The notes under the pieces were generated by a model. It made no database searches, was not told where the DNA came from, and was given only the letters and a program-made list of their open reading frames with translations. Of a DNA stretch of 64,000 nt, positions 11,175 through 23,110 are shown one piece after another (position 1 is the first letter of the stretch; the number at the start of each line of letters is the position of its first letter). The stretch spans positions 36,796,162-36,860,161 of the forward strand of contig OU342637.1 of NCBI GenBank assembly GCA_910589415.1, written 5' to 3'. This DNA is from Malachius bipustulatus. Its lineage: Eukaryota > Arthropoda > Insecta > Coleoptera > Melyridae. Made by a program: the position numbers and the translations under genes.

Positions 11175-13045
11175 TACGGGGTGTTTGATAACTAGGACAG
11201 CCAACATCGAAAATGATATATGAAATTGTATTTTCAACATAAAAGAGAGAACAGCTCTTTTCAAGATGAGGTCTCGTTTAGGAAATATTTCTAAATATGT
11301 AAAACTAAGGCTGCTTAAAAAATATTTTTAGTAACTGGACAGTCAAAAATCTAACATCAAGTGTAAAATCGTATTTTAAGCACAAAAGAGAAAAAAACTT
11401 TTTTCAAGATCTGGCCTCGTTCAGGAAATATTTCCAAAAACGTAAAACTAAGGCTGTTGGAAAAAAATATATTTTTCAGTATCTGAACAGTCAAAATCGA
11501 ACACCATGTGTACAATCGTATTTCAGGCATAAAAGAGAGAATAACTTTTTTCAAGATCAGGCCTCGTTCAGGAAATATTTTCCAAAAAGGTAAAACTAAA
11601 GCCGTTAGAAAAAAATATTTTTTAGTATCTGGACAGTCAAAATCGAACACCATGTATAAAATCGTATTTCAAGCATAAAAGAGAGAATAGCTTTTTTCAA
11701 GATCAGGCCTCGTTCAAGAAATATTTCCAAAAACGTAAAACTAAGGCTGTTGGAAAAAAATATATTTTTTAGTATCTGGACAGTCAAAATCGAACACCAT
11801 GTATAAAATCGTATTTCAAGCATAAAAGAGAGAATTACTTTTTTCAAGATCAGGCCTCGTTTAGGAAAAATTTCCAAAAATGTAAAATTAAGGCTGCTAG
11901 AAAAAAAAATTTTAGTATCTGGACAGTCAAAATCGAACAGCATGTGTAAAATCGTATTTCAAGCATCAAAGAGAGAATAAATTTTTTCAAGATCAGGCCT
12001 CGTTCAGGAAATATTTTCCAAAAAGGTAAAACTAATGCAGTTAGAAAAAAAATATATCTTTTAGTATCTGGACAGTCAAAATCGAACACCATGTGTAAAA
12101 TCGTATTTCAAGCATAAAAGAGAGAATTACTTTTTTCAAGATCAGGCCTCGTTTAGGAAAAATTTCCAAAAATGTAAAATTAAGGCTGCTAGAAAAAAAA
12201 ATTTTAGTATCTGGACAGTCAAAATCGAACAGCATGTGTAAAATCGTATTTCAAGCATCAAAGAGAGAATAAATTTTTTCAAGATCAGGCCTCGTTCAGG
12301 AAATATTTTCCAAAAAGGTAAAACTAATGCAGTTAGAAAAAAAATATATCTTTTAGTATCTGGACAGTCAAAATCGAACACCATGTGTAAAATCGTATTT
12401 CAAGCATAAAAGAGAGAATTACTTTTTTCAAGATCAGGCCTCGTTTAGGAAAAATTTCCAAAAATGTAAAATTAAGGCTGCTAGAAAAAAAAAATTTAGT
12501 ATCTGGACAGTCAAAATCGAACAGCATATTGTGTAAAATCGTATTTCAAGCATCAAAGAGAGAATAACTTTTTTCAAGATCAGGCCTCGTTCAGGAAATA
12601 TTTTCCAAAAAGGTAAAACTAAAGCAGTTAGAAAAAAAATATTTTTTAGTACCTGGACAGTCAAAATCGAACACCATGTATAAAATCGTATTTCAAGCAT
12701 AAAAGAGAGAATGACTTTTTTCAAGATCAGGCCTCGTTTAGGAAATATTTCCAAAAATGAAAAACTAAGGCTGCTAGAAAAAAGTATTTATTAGTATTTG
12801 GACAGTCAATATCGAACACCATGTGTAAAGTAGTATTTTAAACATAAAAGAGAGAATAACGTTTTTCAAGATCAGGCCTAGTTTTGAAAATATCGTCAAA
12901 AGTGTAAAACTAAGGCCGCAATAAAAATATATTTCATTACATAATATCAGTACTTGCACAACAATTTTGGAAATATAAAAAAAAAATTACGATTTTGTAG
13001 GTATAATATGACGTTTGATTTTTGGCTGTTGAATTCCACCCTGTA
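11175..13045 (+). mobile_element. Non-autonomous DNA transposon with mariner-like ends, filled by a 146-bp tandem array
   Basis: The left end begins TACGGGGTGTTTGATAA at 11175. The reverse complement of the right end (13045 backwards) begins TACAGGGTGGAATTCAAC. Both then carry ACAGCCAA or AGCCAA about 20 bp inside. The TAC(G/A)GGGTG ends on both sides resemble Tc1/mariner-type inverted repeats abutting a TA target. No transposase frame exists, and nearly all the interior is a tandem array whose first unit merges with the left end. I read it as a MITE whose internal segment expanded into a minisatellite. The ends are imperfect, so the boundaries are moderately certain. Confidence 0.5.
11190..12990 (+). 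repeat. ~146-bp satellite family, array 1 (about 12 units)
   Basis: The landmark CTGGACAGTCAAAATCGAAC recurs about every 146-147 bp (near 11335, 11482, 11628, 11777, 11922, 12069, 12215, 12361, 12506, 12654, 12800). Each unit contains ATAAAAGAGAGAATA, TTTTTTCAAGATCAGGCCTC and AAAACTAAGGCTG. Units around 11905-12196 and 12197-12488 are near-identical two-unit blocks offset by exactly 292 bp, a local higher-order duplication. Overlapping minus-strand frames with repeated FDFDCPDTK- and FTFLEIFP-like words are by-products of the repeat and not genes. A second array of the same family and orientation is at 23110-25955. Confidence 0.9.
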
Positions 13046-13784
13046 CGTACCTACAGTGGGCGAATAAGAAACAAAAATCGTTTCAGACGGTATGGATGTG
13101 TAAAATGGGAACGAGTTTTTCGCGTCGATGATGTATACATATATTTATACGGGATAAGAAAAGAACAAGACAAGGCACGAAACGAGCTGCTGCCGTCGCC
13201 GCTGCCGCCGCTGCCATTCGGGAAGAAAGCAGAAACACAGCGGAATTTAAAAAGCCCTTCGAACAAGAAGGAGTCTATTCGCCGACATATGCATAACCGA
13301 ATTATTCAAATTCGGAGCATGCGGTTCCCGGCAGACGGGATAAAAATTAACTTAGTCGGTCTCTCAGTCCCGCAAAAATTGAGATTGTGGCTGCCTGCCT
13401 CAGTGATGCGAAATTGCTTCTCTTCTAGTGTTGTGTCGGGAACATGGCAGAAAGAAGCCCAATTAGCGTATCCAGTACGAGAGTAATTTCTAACTCCGAC
13501 CGTAATTACCTTCTCTCATCTCCCAGTGTTTTGCCTTTAAGACATTTAATGGAATTCCGCTCCGAAAATTCAGCTTTAGCTATTACGAGACTGAAAAGAG
13601 AGCCACGTCTGTTTATTTATACTTATAAGATTGGGAGATTTTCAATATTATGCGCTTATTCAAAGCTTCATAAAATTAGATCGGTTGGTTCCTTTCTATG
13701 AGTTGCCGTTTTCGAGGTCTTCTTTTTTTATAAATATTTGGTGAAATAAATTTATTTGATTTTTTTGACTTTTTTTAATTATTT
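13046..13784. other. Spacer between the two satellite types
   Basis: This is unique sequence with no recognisable gene. It becomes T-rich at 13720-13780, just before the 52-bp array starts with degenerate partial units. Confidence 0.4.
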
Positions 13785-16244
13785 TTTATGGGGGACCAAT
13801 TCCCCATGGAATTTTGACCTTTGTCGCGTATTATTTTATGCGGTGCACCAACTCCCCATGAAATTTTGACCTTTGTCGCGTATTATTTTATGCGGTGCAC
13901 TAACTCCCCATGAAATTTTGACCTTTGTCGCGTATTATTTTATGCGGTGCACCAATTCCACATGAAATTTTGACCTTTGTCGCGTATTATTTTATGCGGT
14001 GCACCAATTCCACATGAAATTTTGACCTTTGTCGCGTATTATTTTATGCGGTGCACCAATTCTTCATGAAATTTTGACCTTTGTCGCGTATTATTTTATG
14101 CGGTGCACCAATTCTTCATGAAATTTTGACCTTTGTCGCGTATTATTTTATGCGGTGCACCAATTCCCCATGAAAATTTGACCTTTGTCGCGTATTATTT
14201 TATGCGGTGCACCAATTCCCCATGAAATTTTAACCTTTGTCGCGTATTATTTTATGCGGTGCTCCAATTCTTCATGAAATTTTGACCTTTGTCGCGTATT
14301 ATTTTATGCGGTGCACCAATTCCCCATGAAATTTTGACCTTTGTCGCGTATTATTTTATGCGGTGCACCAATTCCCCATGAAATTTTGACCTTTGTCGCG
14401 TATTATTTTATGCGGTGCACCAATTCTACATGACATTTTGACCTTTGTCGCGTATTATTTTATGCGGTGCACCAATTCCCCATGAAATTTTGACCTTTGT
14501 CGCGTATTATTTTATGCGGTGCACCAATTCTACATGACATTTTGACCTTTGTCGCGTATTATTTTATGCGGTGCACCAATTCTACATGACATTTTGACCT
14601 TTGTCGCGTATTATTTTATGCGGTGCACCAATTCCCCATGAAATTTTGACCTTTGTCGCGTATTATTTTATGCGGTGCACCAATTCCCCATGAAATTTTG
14701 ACCTTTGTCGCGTATTATTTTATGCGGTGCACCAATTCTACATGACATTTTGACCTTTGTCGCGTATTATTTTATGCGGTGCACCAATTCCCCATGAAAT
14801 TTTGACCTTTGTCGCGTATTATTTTATGCGGTGCACCAATTCCCCATGAAATTTTGACCTTTGTCGCGTATTATTTTATGCGGTGCACCAATTCTACATG
14901 ACATTTTGACCTTTGTCCCGTATTATTTTATGCGGTGCACCAATTCCCCATGAAATTTGGACCTTTGTCGCGTATTATTTTATGCGGTGCACCAATTCTA
15001 CATGACATTTTGACCTTTGTCCCGTATTATTTTATGCGGTGCACCAATTCCCCATGAAATTTGGACCTTTGTCGCGTATTATTTTATGCGGTGCACCAAT
15101 TCCCCATGAAATTTTGACCTTTGTCGCGTATTATTTTATGCGGTGCACCAATTCCCCATGAAATTTTGACCTTTGTCGCGTATTATTTTATGCGGTGCAC
15201 CAATTCCCCATGAAATTTTGACCTTTGTCGCGTATTATTTTATGCGGTGCACCAATTCCACATGAAATTTTGACCTTTGTCGCGTATTATTTTATGCGGT
15301 GCACCAATTCCCCATGAAATTTGGACCTTTGTCGCGTATTATTTTATGCGGTGCACCAATTCTACATGACATTTTGACCTTTGTCGCGTATTATTTTATG
15401 CGGTGCACCAATTCTACATGACATTTTGACCTTTGTCCCGTATTATTTTATGCGGTGCACCAATTCCCCATGAAATTTTGACCTTTGTCGCGTATTATTT
15501 TATGCGGTGCACCAATTCTACATGACATTTTGACCTTTGTCGCGTATTATTTTATGCGGTGCACCAATTCCCCATGAAATTTTGACCTTTGTCGCGTATT
15601 ATTTTATGCGGTGCACCAATTCCCCATGAAATTTTGACCTTTGTCGCGTATTATTTTATGCGGTGCACCAATTCTACATGACATTTTGACCTTTGTCGCG
15701 TATTATTTTATGCGGTGCACCAATTCCCCATGAAATTTTGACCTTTGTCGCGTATTATTTTATGCGGTGCACCAATTCCCCATGAAATTTTGACCTTTGT
15801 CGCGTATTATTTTATGCGGTGCACCAATTCCACATGAAATTTTGACCTTTGTCGCGTATTATTTTATGCGGTGCACCAATTCCCCATGAAATTTGGACCT
15901 TTGTCGCGTATTATTTTATGCGGTGCACCAATTCCCCATGAAATTTTGACCTTTGTCGCGTATTATTTTATGCGGTGCACCAATTCCCCATGAAATTTTG
16001 ACCTTTGTCGCGTATTATTTTATGCGGTGCACCAATTCTACATGACATTTTGACCTTTGTCGCGCGTATTATTTTATGCGGTGCACCAATTCCCCATGAA
16101 ATTTTGACCTTTGTCGCGTATTATTTTATGCGGTGCACCAATTCCCCATGAAATTTTGACCTTTGTCGCGTATTATTTTATGCGGTGCACCAATTCTACA
16201 TGACATTTTGACCTTTGTCCCGTATTATTTTATGCGGTGCACCA

Positions 16245-17790
16245 ATTCCGCATGAAATTTGGACCTTTGTCGCGTATTATTTTATGCGGTGCACCAATTC
16301 CCCATGAAATTTTGACCTTTGTCGCGTATTATTTTATGCGGTGCACCAATTCCCCATGAAATTTTGACCTTTGTCGCGTATTATTTTATGCGGTGCACCA
16401 ATTCTTCATGAAATTTTGACCTTTGTCGCGTATTATTTTATGCGGTGCACCAATTCCCCATGAAATTTTGACCTTTGTCGCGTATTATTTTATGCGGTGC
16501 ACCAATTCCCCATGAAATTTGGACCTTTGTCGCGTATTATTTTATGCGGTGCACCAATTCCCCATGAAATTTTGACCTTTGTCGCGTATTATTTTATGCG
16601 GTGCACCAATTCTTCATGAAATTTTGACCTTTGTCGCGTATTATTTTATGCGGTGCACCAATTCCCCATGAAATTTTGACCTTTGTCGCGTATTATTTTA
16701 TGCGGTGCACCAATTCCCCATGAAATTTGGACCTTTGTCGCGTATTATTTTATGCGGTGCACCAATTCCACATGAAATTTTGACCTTTGTCGCGTATTAT
16801 TTTATGCGGTGCACCAATTCCCCATGAAATTTTGACCTTTGTCGCGTATTATTTTATGCGGTGCACCAATTCTACATGACATTTTGACCTTTGTCGCGTA
16901 TTATTTTATGCGGTGCACCAATTCCCCATGAAATTTTGACCTTTGTCGCGTATTATTTTATGCGGTGCACCAATTCTACATGACATTTTGACCTTTGTCG
17001 CGTATTATTTTATGCGGTGCACCAATTCCCCATGAAATTTTGACCTTTGTCGCGTATTATTTTATGCGGTGCATCAATTCCCCATGAAATTTTGACCTTT
17101 GTCGCGTATTATTTTATGCGGTGCACCAATTCTACATGACATTTTGACCTTTGTCCCGTATTATTTTATTCGGTGCACCAATTCCCCATGAAATTTGGAC
17201 CTTTGTCGCGTATTATTTTATGCGGTGCACCAATTCCACATGAAATTTTGACCTTTGTCCCGTATTATTTTATGCGGTGCACCAATTCCCCATGAATTTT
17301 TGACCTTTGTCGCGTATTATTTTATGCGGTGCACCAATTCTACATGACATTTTGACCTTTGTCGCGTATTATTTTATGCGGTGCACCAATTCTACATGAC
17401 ATTTTGACCTTTGTCGCGTATTATTTTATGCGGTGCACCAATTCCCCATGAAATTTTGACCTTTGTCGCGTATTATTTTATGCGGTGCACCAATTCCCCA
17501 TGAAATTTTGACCTTTGTCGCGTATTATTTTATGCGGTGCACCAATTCCACATGAAATTTTGACCTTTGTCGCGTATTATTTTATGCGGTGCACCAATTC
17601 CCCATGAAATTTGGACCTTTGTCGCGTATTATTTTATGCGGTGAACCAATTCCCCATGAAATTTTGACCTTTGTCGCGTATTATTTTATGCGGTGCACCA
17701 ATTCCCCATAAAATTTTGACCTTTGTCGCGTATTATTTTATGCGGTGCACCAATTCTACATGACATTTTGACCTTTGTCGCGCGTATTAT
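16245..17790 (+). repeat. Higher-order block of the 52-bp satellite, copy A
   Basis: The order of unit variants (CG/TTGG, CC, CC, TT, CC, CC/TTGG, CC, TT, ...) through the TTATTCGG variant at 17171, the GTGAACC variant and the 54-bp CGCGCG unit matches the order in 19681-21226. The offset is 3436 bp, i.e. 66 units plus two 2-bp insertions. This shows that a ~1.5-kb segment was duplicated as one piece. Confidence 0.75.
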
Positions 17791-19680
17791 TTTATGCGGT
17801 GCACCAATTCCCCATGAAATTTTGACCTTTGTCGCGTATTATTTTATGCGGTGCACCAATTCCCCATGAAATTTTGACCTTTGTCGCGTATTATTTTATG
17901 CGGTGCACCAATTCTACATGACATTTTGACCTTTGTCGCGTATTATTTTATGCGGTGCACCAATTCCCCATGAAATTTTGACCTTTGTCGCGTATTATTT
18001 TATGCGGTGCACCAATTCTACATGACATTTTGACCTTTGTCCCGTATTATTTTATTCGGTGCACCAATTCCCCATGAAATTTGGACCTTTGTCGCGTATT
18101 ATTTTATGCGGTGCACCAATTCCACATGAAATTTTGACCTTTGTCCCGTATTATTTTATGCGGTGCACCAATTCCCCATGAATTTTTGACCTTTGTCGCG
18201 TATTATTTTATGCGGTGCACCAATTCCCCATGAATTTTTGACCTTTGTCGCGTATTATTTTATGCGGTGCACCAATTCTACATGACATTTTGACCTTTGT
18301 CGCGTATTATTTTATGCGGTGCACCAATTCTACATGACATTTTGACCTTTGTCGCGTATTATTTTATGCGGTGCACCAATTCCCCATGAAATTTTGACCT
18401 TTGTCGCGTATTATTTTATGCGGTGCACCAATTCCCCATGAAATTTTGACCTTTGTCGCGTATTATTTTATGCGGTGCACCAATTCCACATGAAATTTTG
18501 ACCTTTGTCGCGTATTATTTTATGCGGTGCACCAATTCCCCATGAAATTTGGACCTTTGTCGCGTATTATTTTATGCGGTGAACCAATTCCCCATGAAAT
18601 TTTGACCTTTGTCGCGTATTATTTTATGCGGTGCACCAATTCCCCATAAAATTTTGACCTTTGTCGCGTATTATTTTATGCGGTGCACCAATTCTACATG
18701 ACATTTTGACCTTTGTCGCGCGTATTATTTTATGCGGTGCACCAATTCCCCATGAAATTTTGACCTTTGTCGCGTATTATTTTATGCGGTGCACCAATTC
18801 CCCATGAAATTTTGACCTTTGTCGCGTATTATTTTATGCGGTGCACCAATTCTACATGACATTTTGACCTTTGTCGCGTATTATTTTATGCGGTGCACCA
18901 ATTCCCCATGAAATTTTGACCTTTGTCGCGTATTATTTTATGCGGTGCACCAATTCTACATGACATTTTGACCTTTGTCCCGTATTATTTTATTCGGTGC
19001 ACCAATTCCCCATGAAATTTGGACCTTTGTCGCGTATTATTTTATGCGGTGCACCAATTCCACATGAAATTTTGACCTTTGTCCCGTATTATTTTATGCG
19101 GTGCACCAATTCCCCATGAATTTTTGACCTTTGTCGCGTATTATTTTATGCGGTGCACCAATTCTACATGACATTTTGACCTTTGTCGCGTATTATTTTA
19201 TGCGGTGCACCAATTCTACATGACATTTTGACCTTTGTCGCGTATTATTTTATGCGGTGCACCAATTCCCCATGAAATTTTGACCTTTGTCCCGTATTAT
19301 TTTATGCGGTGCACCAATTCCGCATGAAATTTGGACCTTTGTCGCGTATTATTTTATGCGGTGCACCAATTCCCCATGAAATTTTGACCTTTGTCGCGTA
19401 TTATTTTATGCGGTGCACCAATTCCCCATGAAATTTTGACCTTTGTCGCGTATTATTTTATGCGGTGCACCAATTCCCCATGAAATTTTGACCTTTGTCG
19501 CGTATTATTTTATGCGGTGCACCAATTCTACATGACATTTTGACCTTTGTCGCGTATTATTTTATGCGGTGCACCAATTCCCCATGAAATTTTGACCTTT
19601 GTCGCGTATTATTTTATGCGGTGCACCAATTCTACATGACATTTTGACCTTTGTCCCGTATTATTTTATGCGGTGCACCA

Positions 19681-21226
19681 ATTCCGCATGAAATTTGGAC
19701 CTTTGTCGCGTATTATTTTATGCGGTGCACCTATTCCCCATGAAATTTTGACCTTTGTCGCGTATTATTTTATGCGGTGCACCAATTCCCCATGAAATTT
19801 TGACCTTTGTCGCGTATTATTTTATGCGGTGCACCAATTCTTCATGAAATTTTGACCTTTGTCGCGTATTATTTTATGCGGTGCACCAATTCCCCATGAA
19901 ATTTTGACCTTTGTCGCGTATTATTTTATGCGGTGCACCAATTCCCCATGAAATTTGGACCTTTGTCGCGTATTATTTTATGCGGTGCACCAATTCCCCA
20001 TGAAATTTTGACCTTTGTCGCGTATTATTTTATGCGGTGCACCAATTCTTCATGAAATTTTGACCTTTGTCGCGTATTATTTTATGCGGTGCACCAATTC
20101 CCCATGAAATTTTGACCTTTGTCGCGTATTATTTTATGCGGTGCACCAATTCCCCATGAAATTTGGACCTTTGTCGCGTATTATTTTATGCGGTGCACCA
20201 ATTCCACATGAAATTTTGACCTTTGTCGCGTATTATTTTATGCGGTGCACCAATTCCCCATGAAATTTTGACCTTTGTCGCGTATTATTTTATGCGGTGC
20301 ACCAATTCTACATGACATTTTGACCTTTGTCGCGTATTATTTTATGCGGTGCACCAATTCCCCATGAAATTTTGACCTTTGTCGCGTATTATTTTATGCG
20401 GTGCACCAATTCTACATGACATTTTGACCTTTGTCGCGTATTATTTTATGCGGTGCACCAATTCCCCATGAAATTTTGACCTTTGTCGCGTATTATTTTA
20501 TGCGGTGCACCAATTCCCCATGAAATTTTGACCTTTGTCGCGTATTATTTTATGCGGTGCACCAATTCTACATGACATTTTGACCTTTGTCCCGTATTAT
20601 TTTATTCGGTGCACCAATTCCCCATGAAATTTGGACCTTTGTCGCGTATTATTTTATGCGGTGCACCAATTCCACATGAAATTTTGACCTTTGTCCCGTA
20701 TTATTTTATGCGGTGCACCAATTCCCCATGAATTTTTGACCTTTGTCGCGTATTATTTTATGCGGTGCACCAATTCTACATGACATTTTGACCTTTGTCG
20801 CGTATTATTTTATGCGGTGCACCAATTCTACATGACATTTTGACCTTTGTCGCGTATTATTTTATGCGGTGCACCAATTCCCCATGAAATTTTGACCTTT
20901 GTCGCGTATTATTTTATGCGGTGCACCAATTCCCCATGAAATTTTGACCTTTGTCGCGTATTATTTTATGCGGTGCACCAATTCCACATGAAATTTTGAC
21001 CTTTGTCGCGTATTATTTTATGCGGTGCACCAATTCCCCATGAAATTTGGACCTTTGTCGCGTATTATTTTATGCGGTGAACCAATTCCCCATGAAATTT
21101 TGACCTTTGTCGCGTATTATTTTATGCGGTGCACCAATTCCCCATAAAATTTTGACCTTTGTCGCGTATTATTTTATGCGGTGCACCAATTCTACATGAC
21201 ATTTTGACCTTTGTCGCGCGTATTAT
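19681..21226 (+). repeat. Higher-order block of the 52-bp satellite, copy B
   Basis: This is the partner of the block at 16245-17790. A shorter ~0.9-kb block carrying the same TTATTCGG, GTGAACC and CCATAAA markers also recurs. TTATTCGG marks are at about 17171, 18057, 18995 and 20607, spaced 886, 938 and 1612 bp, so duplications are nested. Confidence 0.75.
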
Positions 21227-21648
21227 TTTATGCGGTGCACCAATTCCCCATGAAATTTTGACCTTTGTCGCGTATTATTTTATGCGGTGCACCAATTCTA
21301 CATGACATTTTGACCTTTGTCGCGTATTATTTTATGCGGTGCACCAATTCCGCATGAAATTTGGACCTTTGTCGCGTATTATTTTATGCGGTGCACCAAT
21401 TCCCCATGAAATTTTGACCTTTGTCGCGTATTATTTTATGCGGTGCACCAATTCCCCATGAAATTTTGACCTTTGTCGCGTATTATTTTATGCGGTGCAC
21501 CAATTCCCCATGAAATTTTGACCTTTGTCGCGTATTATTTAATGCGGTGCACCAATTCTACATGACATTTTGATCTTTGTCCCGTATTATTTTATGCGGT
21601 GCACCAATTCCCCATGAAATTTTGACCTTTGTCGCTTATTATTTTATG

Positions 21649-23065
21649 CGAAAAACTAAAATCGAGGTGTATTTGAAATCGAAGTTAGATAATCCTGCAT
21701 CGTAAAAGTATGACGTCCCTGACGTCTGAACCAAAATGATAATTAACAAGTTTTATTAAACATGGTTGTAAAAAATTACCTTATGTACATAACATCTGAA
21801 AAAAATCGCCGCTACGCTGAAAATAACCGGGCCGCTGCCGAATAAACGATATACGTTTTGTAAATAGAAACGAAAAATATAAATCTCCACGTAAAATGAG
21901 CGTTGTTTTATGAAAAAGCTGGGAGTTTTTCTAAATTGCTCGGGTGGACAACCCTCTCAAACGTGTATAACAGAAATTAACTAACTCTAGATTGAAACGA
22001 GCACTCTCGAGGCGACGCGCAACAGCGACCACCGCGGGGTAGGTAAATGATTTTTTTCTTGTTTTCGTTGTTCGTCTCGTTTTGCGCGCACTTGAATATT
22101 CTCATGTCTTTTAATTCGCGAATTAAGACAAAGCGGGCAGGTAATCTGACATCTAATTCTAGCTCTGCGAACGGGACGTCGTTCAAAGGCGAAACCTCTT
22201 TCCGAACGCAAACTTCACTCGCGTAATTTTGCTAATTATTATCCGCCCTGAATTTACTTACCTACTTACTTACGTACTTTACCCGAGCACAGCGAGCCGG
22301 CTGGCTGCCGCTGGAACCAGATTAAGAAGCTCTTCCATTTTAAATTAACATATTCATTAAACAAGACGGCTTTCGAATGTCCCGCGCGGTTCCATCAATA
22401 TCTTAAAGGCTCCCGCTAATTTACAGAATTTACACTGTTGATCTTTGCATACATATTAAAATGTCGTCGTCGTGGCGTCATCGTCGTCTCCGTGAAAGGG
22501 TGGAGTGAAGCGCGCCGGGATACCTCGACTATTACGAATAAATCCCTCGCCTAGGACAATAGAAGGATTCGGGGTCCTGGGTCCTGCCTGCCTACCTAAA
22601 GCCTAATTTGCTAAATTCTGCCCGCTTTCATCACTTTATTCCGCATCCACTCCACTATACGTATACTGCGTCCTGTCCGGAATGTCTCTGTCTCTGTCTC
22701 CGCTTTGTTTTCAATATAATGGCGCGAGACAATGAAGGGACTAGTTAGATCTCATCGCTAAACTCTCTAATAATAATAACTTTTCTTTTCCCTTGCAATG
22801 ACTGTTTTCGCCCCAGTGTTGATGGGTTTTTGCTTGAAATTATTAGATCCCCCCTTGAATGATACGATTTGTCAACTCCAGTTTAAGTTTCCCCTTAATC
22901 ATTATAAATTTTAAAAGTTCATGTCTGAGGAGGTGACTCGACCGCCCTCCTAAAAGTCTTCTTGTTTGTCTAGAGTGCTGAAGTGGTCTTTGTTCTGGAA
23001 CCCCCTTTTTTGACACTGTTAGTTAATGGTGCGAAATAAACCCTTTTCCGCTTAGGAAGTCAACT
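21649..23065. other. Spacer between 52-bp array and second 146-bp array
   Basis: This is unique noncoding sequence with CpG-containing stretches at 21990-22210 and 22470-22700. No gene, RNA or element end is recognisable. Confidence 0.4.
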
Positions 23066-23110
23066 CAGATATCCTCCAAACAAATTTTTTTTCTAGTGCG
23101 TTGAACTTTT
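23066..23110 (+). repeat. Left copy of ~45-bp direct repeat flanking array 2
   Basis: CAGATATCCTCC, a CAAATT core, then CTAGT and TTGAA are shared in order with 25985-26030 on the other side of the array. Confidence 0.6.

Larger units (their letters stand above)
13785..21648 (+). repeat. 52-bp satellite, about 150 tandem copies (7.9 kb)
   Basis: The unit reads, in pieces, GCACCAATTCCCCATGAAAT, TTTGACCTTTGTCGCGTATT, ATTTTATGCGGT. The period is 52 bp throughout, except four units lengthened to 54 bp by an extra CG (CGCGCG near 16061, 17779, 18717 and 21215). Variation is concentrated in the base pair after ATTC (CC, TA, TT, CA or CG), in ATGAAAT versus ATGACAT, in TTTTG versus TTTGG, and in GTCGCG versus GTCCCG. 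The remaining bases are almost invariant. Each unit has a GGTGCACC palindrome and, except in the TTGG variants and a few mutants, the octamer TGACCTTT. The left edge is degenerate and T-rich, and the right edge stops abruptly at about 21648. There is no coding potential and no spacer diversity. Confidence 0.97.

Noticed and set aside
11357..12959. Family of minus-strand proteins with repeated FDFDCPDTK and FTFLEIFP words
   Set aside because: They are translations of the 146-bp repeat. The unit length shifts frame and the same words recur wherever the satellite occurs.
13022..13486. 154-codon plus-strand frame
   Set aside because: It starts within the transposon right end and runs into unique DNA with no recognised domain.
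13785..21648. CRISPR-like regular array
   Set aside because: Units are contiguous 52-bp repeats with no variable spacers, and the window is eukaryotic. It is satellite DNA.
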